The position numbers and the translations under genes are program-made. A stretch of DNA of 64,000 bases from Sedimentitalea sp041224545 (GTDB taxonomy: Bacteria; Pseudomonadota; Alphaproteobacteria; Rhodobacterales; Rhodobacteraceae). The notes under the pieces are model-generated. The model searched no databases and was not told the DNA's origin. It saw only the letters and a program-made list of their open reading frames with translations. The stretch is from NCBI RefSeq assembly GCF_041224545.1, contig NZ_JBGFGP010000163.1:62001-126000 (forward strand). Direction: 5' to 3'. Below are positions 60,655 through 64,000 of this stretch, one piece after another; the first letter of the stretch is position 1; each line of letters opens with the position of its first letter.

Positions 60655-60750
60655 AAGAGCTTTTCGCAATCGACGTGAAACATCAGGTCTCACCTGACGC
60701 TTTGGAAGCTGACACTTCAGGTGACACGACTTTGTCTCGAAACGCTTTTT
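60655..60750 (+). repeat. Dispersed palindromic repeat, copy B (diverged)
   Basis: Begins AAGAGCTTTTCGCAATCGAC, continues GTGAAACATC, and ends TCTCGAAACGCTTTTT. The order of blocks matches copies A and C, but the centre differs (ACGCTTTGGAAGC, CACTTCAGGTG). The ends pair with each other (AGCTTTTCG against CGAAACGCTT). It begins 12 bases after the VPLPA-CTERM stop. Confidence 0.6.
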
Positions 60751-60761
60751 GAAGAAGAAAC

Positions 60762-60788
60762 AAGCGGGGCCGGAAAGGCCCCGTTTCT
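60762..60788 (+). terminator. Rho-independent terminator after the VPLPA-CTERM gene
   Basis: CGGGGCC (60765-60771), loop GGAAA, GGCCCCG (60777-60783), followed by TTTCT. It lies about 120 bases after the stop, downstream of repeat copy B. Confidence 0.82.
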
Positions 60789-60945
60789 GTGCATGGGCCA
60801 CCTTCACCATGTTGACGATGCTGCTCTCACGCCAGGACATAGCTGCCCGTAAACCGCGCGTCTGGCGTCGCGCCGGAGCACAGCGCATGTGATCGCCAAA
60901 CCATGGCCGTGGCGATGTCGCATCTTGCGAAAAACGCGCGCTACC

Positions 60946-61050
60946 TAGATCGTTTCAAGATAGACAGGAAACATCGGCTATCATTTAACGCGTTGAAATC
61001 ACTGGATTCAGGTAGCGTCAGGTGATGCAGGTTTGTCGCGAAATGCTATG
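60946..61050 (+). repeat. Dispersed palindromic repeat, copy C
   Basis: Begins TAGATCGTTTCAAGATAGAC, has GGAAACATC, TTAACGCGTTGAAATC and GGATTCAGGTAGCGTCAGGTG in the middle, and ends GTTTGTCGCGAAATGCTATG. It aligns with copy A over its full length, with identical long blocks such as AACGCGTTGAAATC and CGCGAAATGCTAT. Same orientation as copy A. Confidence 0.75.
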
Positions 61051-61056
61051 GCACTG

Positions 61057-61080
61057 ACTGAAATCTGAGATTTCAACGCA
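61057..61080 (-). repeat. Inverted fragment of the palindromic repeat
   Basis: TGAAATCTGAGATTTCA (61059-61075) is a perfect palindrome. Read on the minus strand, GCGTTGAAATCTCAGATTTCA matches the centre of copy A (GCGTTGAAATCTTTGATTTCA) in 19 of 21 positions. It lies 6 bases after copy C in opposite orientation. Confidence 0.6.
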
Positions 61081-61145
61081 GCGGCCGATCCGTCTTGTTT
61101 CAGATATTTCGACAGGCACTTTCCCGGGCACCAGCGCAACCGGGA

Positions 61146-62003
61146 TCAGGCATGCGCCTCTACGCCAAAGCCGCGCTCGCAGAAAAAGACTCCATCGTCG
61201 ATTACCGCCTGCACAACAGACGCGGTCACGATCTTGCTGACTTCATCCGTCCAGCAATAGAGCAGGGCGAAATCGCAAAGCTGATTGACGAGTCTCGGAA
61301 CACCGCCGGTCACGCCGTGTATCAACGTGCAGGCGCCCGTGCTGAACACGTCGGCGTCGGCCCCAGCTACGGTCATCCTGTGCTTGATATACGCCTGAGT
61401 TGCGTCTGCATTCATGCGGTTGAGGTGAAAGCTCGAGGAAATCCGCTGCGCGAGCTGGCTCATGCTCGGATGGCGCACCATGTCCCGCAACTCGGGTTGT
61501 CCGACAAGGATCAACTGAACCAGCTCATCCTTGTTCGAGTTTATATTGATCAACATCCGCAGCTCTTCCAGACCTTCGCGCGAAACGTTCTGCGCCTCGT
61601 CAAAGACCAGAACGACCCGCCTGCCCTGCGCATATTCTGCAATCAGGAAATCCTGCAGCGCCTGGAAATGCTGCACATAGCTGCCCTGCGCATCAAACGG
61701 AATGTCGAGCGCGTTCAGCACCCATTGCAAAAGTTCGCCGCGGCTCCCCTGGGCATTGGAAACAAGCCCGACGGTCACGTCATCGCCCATCTGTCCGAGA
61801 AGGTTCTGAAGCAATGTCGTTTTGCCTGCCCCCACCTCTCCGGTCAGCATCGTGATCGGCGCATGCGAGAGAACGCCAAATTCAAGCACTGAATAGGCAC
61901 GCCGGTGTTGCGGCGACCAGAAGATGAACTCCGGGTCCGGAACAAGCGTGAAAGGCCGCTCGTTCAGACCGAAATATCCGAGATAAAAGGAAGGTTGCGT
62001 CAT
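61146..62003 (-). CDS. ExeA/GspA-type AAA ATPase, exosortase/EPS-locus type
   Basis: 285-residue ATPase. Start FYLGYFGLNERPFTLVPDPEF is typical of ExeA-like proteins. Walker A is GEVGAGKTT (about 55-63), Walker B VVLVFDEAQN, and an Arg finger region lies near LAQRISSSFHL. Similar ATPases accompany PEP-CTERM/exosortase EPS loci and are thought to act in export or assembly. It is divergent from the sugar transferase, with a 560-bp AT-rich gap. Partner peptidoglycan-binding or secretin genes are not in the window. Confidence 0.85.
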   Translation of the reverse strand: MTQPSFYLGYFGLNERPFTLVPDPEFIFWSPQHRRAYSVLEFGVLSHAPITMLTGEVGAGKTTLLQNLLGQMGDDVTVGLVSNAQGSRGELLQWVLNALDIPFDAQGSYVQHFQALQDFLIAEYAQGRRVVLVFDEAQNVSREGLEELRMLININSNKDELVQLILVGQPELRDMVRHPSMSQLAQRISSSFHLNRMNADATQAYIKHRMTVAGADADVFSTGACTLIHGVTGGVPRLVNQLCDFALLYCWTDEVSKIVTASVVQAVIDDGVFFCERGFGVEAHA

Positions 62004-62562
62004 ACTGAATCTGGCACCTGGAACCGGTTGTTACTCATACACTACAGTCGGACTTGCTTGGGACCGGTTAACATCACTCACTTGGGTCTTTTCCTTCGTC
62101 AAGCAAGATCCCCGTTTACGGATTCGACGTTCACGACCACCCAAACGCAACAAACGAACGCATGCCGCATCGAATAGGCCACCGATGTCCGACTCGGCTT
62201 TTGTTTCCCGCTTGGGTACGGACACCATGATGGTCAACTGGATCGAAACAATGGTGTGTATGTGCAGAAATTGTGGCGGGATTGAATTACGTTACGTCCA
62301 CTTGACCGCAGGCGGAAACGCCAGAGCCGCGTTTTTTCCGGGCACGCCGGTCAGACCTCGTATATTTTTCGAATCTCGAAAAACACTTTTATTTATATTT
62401 ATCAAATATTTATGTAAAAAATACAACTTACGGTAGTCAAGAAAACAGTTGTTTGTGTGCAAATTTTCGCTAAGTTGTATGTCATTGCTTGTGTAGCTGT
62501 AACGCTCGTTTTGGACCGATCCCTGTAACCAATGATCTTGTTAAAATTTGAGTGAGTAAGAG
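62004..62562. other. AT-rich divergent regulatory region of the EPS locus
   Basis: 559 bp between the ATPase and sugar-transferase starts with no credible gene. From about 62360 to 62480 the sequence is strikingly AT-rich for this genome (runs such as TTTATTTATATTTATC and AAAAAATACAACTT). This is compatible with strong promoters, a regulator or nucleoid-protein site, or recent acquisition. No clear operator could be defined. Confidence 0.5.
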
Positions 62563-63252
62563 ATGTCTTTTCAATTTCCCGACCCGGCGCGCCTTGAGGC
62601 TGTGTCAATCCCCAACATCGTTGCGTCTTCATCCGGTAGCAGGCTGGACCTGTATACCGGCTTTGGCAAACGTCTTTTTGAGCTCGCGCTTGTCCTGATC
62701 GTGCTGCCGATTCTGGCACCCGTCATGCTGTTGATCGCATTGCTGGTGTCACTCGACGGTGGCTCTCCGATCTATATCCAGAAACGGATCGGAAAGAACG
62801 GTCGCATCTTCAGAATGTTCAAGTTCCGCACGATGGTGCCGAATGCCGAGGAACGTCTCGCCGAGTATCTCTCTGCGCATCCAAAGGCGCTGGCCGAGTG
62901 GAACCACAGTCAGAAGCTTCGCCATGATCCGCGCGTGACACGGATCGGCGCCTATCTTCGCAAGTGTTCGCTGGATGAGCTGCCGCAACTGATCAACGTA
63001 TTCCTGGGCGACATGGCCATCATCGGCCCGCGCCCCATGATGGTTGACCAGGAAAACCTGTATCCCGGCCGCGCATACTACTGGATGCGTCCGGGTATCT
63101 CGGGCCTGTGGCAGGTGACCGAGCGCAACGAAAGCGCGTTCTCCGACCGGGCGCGTTATGACGACAAGTACTTCTACAACATGACATTCGTGAATGATTG
63201 CAAAATCATTGTGAAAACCTTTGTTGTCGTGGTCCGCGGAACCGGATACTGA
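62563..63252 (+). CDS. Sugar transferase initiating exopolysaccharide synthesis
   Basis: 229-residue polyisoprenyl-phosphate hexose-1-phosphate transferase of the short (PglC/WcaJ C-terminal) type. One membrane segment (about 42-64) is followed by YIQKRIGKNGRIFRMFKFRTM (residues about 69-88), a central KLRHDPRVTRIGAYLRKCSLDELPQL and a late GPRPMM and RPGISGLWQV. It would load the first sugar phosphate on undecaprenyl phosphate. It starts the plus-strand EPS run; the TPR lipoprotein follows after 36 bp. Confidence 0.93.
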   Translation: MSFQFPDPARLEAVSIPNIVASSSGSRLDLYTGFGKRLFELALVLIVLPILAPVMLLIALLVSLDGGSPIYIQKRIGKNGRIFRMFKFRTMVPNAEERLAEYLSAHPKALAEWNHSQKLRHDPRVTRIGAYLRKCSLDELPQLINVFLGDMAIIGPRPMMVDQENLYPGRAYYWMRPGISGLWQVTERNESAFSDRARYDDKYFYNMTFVNDCKIIVKTFVVVVRGTGY

Positions 63253-63288
63253 TTCTGCCGTAACCACAACAACCCGAGGTTTAGTAGA

Positions 63289-64000
63289 GTGCAGTATGTC
63301 CCGAGCAGCCGCGCGCGCGCGCGCAAGAGTCGTGTAGGCCTCGCCATACTCCTTTCGGCGGGGCTTAGTCTTGCCGCAGCATGTGATTCCTCCGAAGAAC
63401 GCGCAGAGTCGCATTATCAATCCGCGCTTGCCCTTCTCGAAGAAGGTGACGTCGATCGTGCCCTGATCGAATTCCGCAACGTTTTTGAACTGAACGGCAC
63501 TCACGAGGCCGCCCGCGCCGCCTATGCGCGCACGCTGCGTGAAAACGGCATGATCAAAGAGGCGTATGGCGAATACCTTCGCCTGGTCGAACAATACCCG
63601 CAAAACCTGGAAGGTCAGCTTGCATTGGCGGATATCGCCGCCGCTACCAAGAACTGGTCGGACGCGGAACAGCATGTGGCCAAGGCACTGGAACTTGCGC
63701 CCGACGACATCCAGATGATTTCGATCGACAATGCCGTGAAGTACTTCAATGCCATTCAGGCGCGTGAAGACGCCGGACAACAAGCGGCGATTGTCAAGGC
63801 GCAGGCGCTGATCGAAGAAGACGAAACGCTCAAGCATGCCCGCGACGTTCTGATCGACAACCTGCTGCGCAAGCAGGACTGGTATGCTGCGCTGGATGCA
63901 ATCGACACGGGCATCGAGACAAATCCGGAACAAAAGGAACTGTACCGGCTGCGACTGGGCGTTCTTCAACAGGTCGGCGATCTTGACGGGATCGCGGCCC
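63289..64000 (+). CDS. TPR-repeat lipoprotein, EPS/PEP-CTERM system type (3' truncated)
   Basis: The frame runs from GTG 63289 (GAGG upstream) off the end of the window, giving at least 237 residues. An arginine-rich N-terminus and a hydrophobic stretch end in the lipobox LAAAC, so it is a lipoprotein. The mature part is a series of TPR helices: SHYQSALALLEEGDVDRALIEF, then EAYGEYLRLVEQYPQNLEGQLALADI (each near 34 residues). The size and neighbours resemble the large PrsT-type TPR lipoproteins of exosortase loci. A run of seven GC dinucleotides (63311-63324) lies in the N-terminal codons. Confidence 0.8.
   Translation, partial: MQYVPSSRARARKSRVGLAILLSAGLSLAAACDSSEERAESHYQSALALLEEGDVDRALIEFRNVFELNGTHEAARAAYARTLRENGMIKEAYGEYLRLVEQYPQNLEGQLALADIAAATKNWSDAEQHVAKALELAPDDIQMISIDNAVKYFNAIQAREDAGQQAAIVKAQALIEEDETLKHARDVLIDNLLRKQDWYAALDAIDTGIETNPEQKELYRLRLGVLQQVGDLDGIAA

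Larger units (their letters stand above)
60643..61145. other. Repeat-rich gap between the VPLPA-CTERM gene and the EPS ATPase
   Basis: About 500 bp without a gene. It holds copies B and C of the dispersed palindrome, a terminator for the VPLPA-CTERM gene and an inverted fragment of the repeat. About 150 bp between the terminator and copy C (60790-60945) show nothing recognisable. Confidence 0.7.

Noticed and set aside
62749..63969. 406-residue minus-strand frame opposite the sugar transferase and TPR gene
   Set aside because: Antisense shadow; both plus-strand genes have clear domains and ribosome sites.

Overview
The window is a contiguous piece of a GC-rich alphaproteobacterial chromosome. 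It is almost certainly from Rhodobacterales (Roseobacter/Rhodobacter type). The evidence is the lineage-typical gene orders (DUF484-xerC; tmk-holB-tatD-MBL; hisB-hisH-hisA-hisF-hisE; gcvT-gcvH-gcvP behind a tandem glycine riboswitch), a Pcs-type phosphatidylcholine synthase, DUF1467, DUF2948 and UPF0262 proteins, a VPLPA-CTERM protein, and small dispersed palindromes seen in this group. All assignments were made by reading the sequence; no database search was run.

Layout. 1-10.1 kb: DUF484 tail, xerC, pcs, a Gre-domain factor, ogt, ileS, a methyltransferase, and a YcjX / GNAT / YcjF-like operon. 10.1-17.5 kb: truA, the glycine cleavage operon gcvT-gcvH-gcvP with its riboswitch, small membrane proteins and methylmalonyl-CoA epimerase. 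17.5-25.1 kb: a complete C-P lyase core (phnF divergent from phnGHIJKLN, then phnM) with a divergent DUF1045 2H-phosphoesterase-like gene, but no phnCDE transporter and no phnP in the cluster. 25.1-36.6 kb: housekeeping genes (HtpX-type protease, accA, LysE exporter, a D-Ala-D-Ala carboxypeptidase, tmk, holB, tatD, a PhnP-like metallo-beta-lactamase protein, an AEC transporter, parE). 36.6-39.3 kb: accessory genes, namely an AT-rich DUF3800 gene and a cluster of a small membrane protein, a secreted protein and a VWA protein.

39.3-45.3 kb: histidine genes hisB, H, A, F, E interleaved with small genes on the other strand, then an outer-membrane beta-barrel. 45.3-51.1 kb: a plastic segment with three tRNA genes (Arg-TCT, Arg-CCT, Thr-GGT), a LacI regulator coupled to a YcaQ-type DNA glycosylase, and decayed mobile DNA (an IS3-family fragment and a serine recombinase remnant that runs into the tRNA-Thr gene). 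51.1-59.8 kb: murA, DUF2948, a GNAT gene broken by a stop codon, hisD, UPF0262, a small phosphatase, ispD, a large unknown exported protein and a rhomboid protease. 59.9-64 kb: the edge of an exopolysaccharide/exosortase-type locus (VPLPA-CTERM protein, ExeA-like ATPase, sugar transferase, TPR lipoprotein running off the end).

The most interesting structure outside the genes is a family of about 105-bp imperfect palindromes. There are three copies plus a fragment; one supplies the last codons and the stop of hisE, and the others sit between the VPLPA-CTERM gene and the EPS ATPase. The most testable functional idea is that the DUF1045 protein in the phn cluster takes the place of PhnP.
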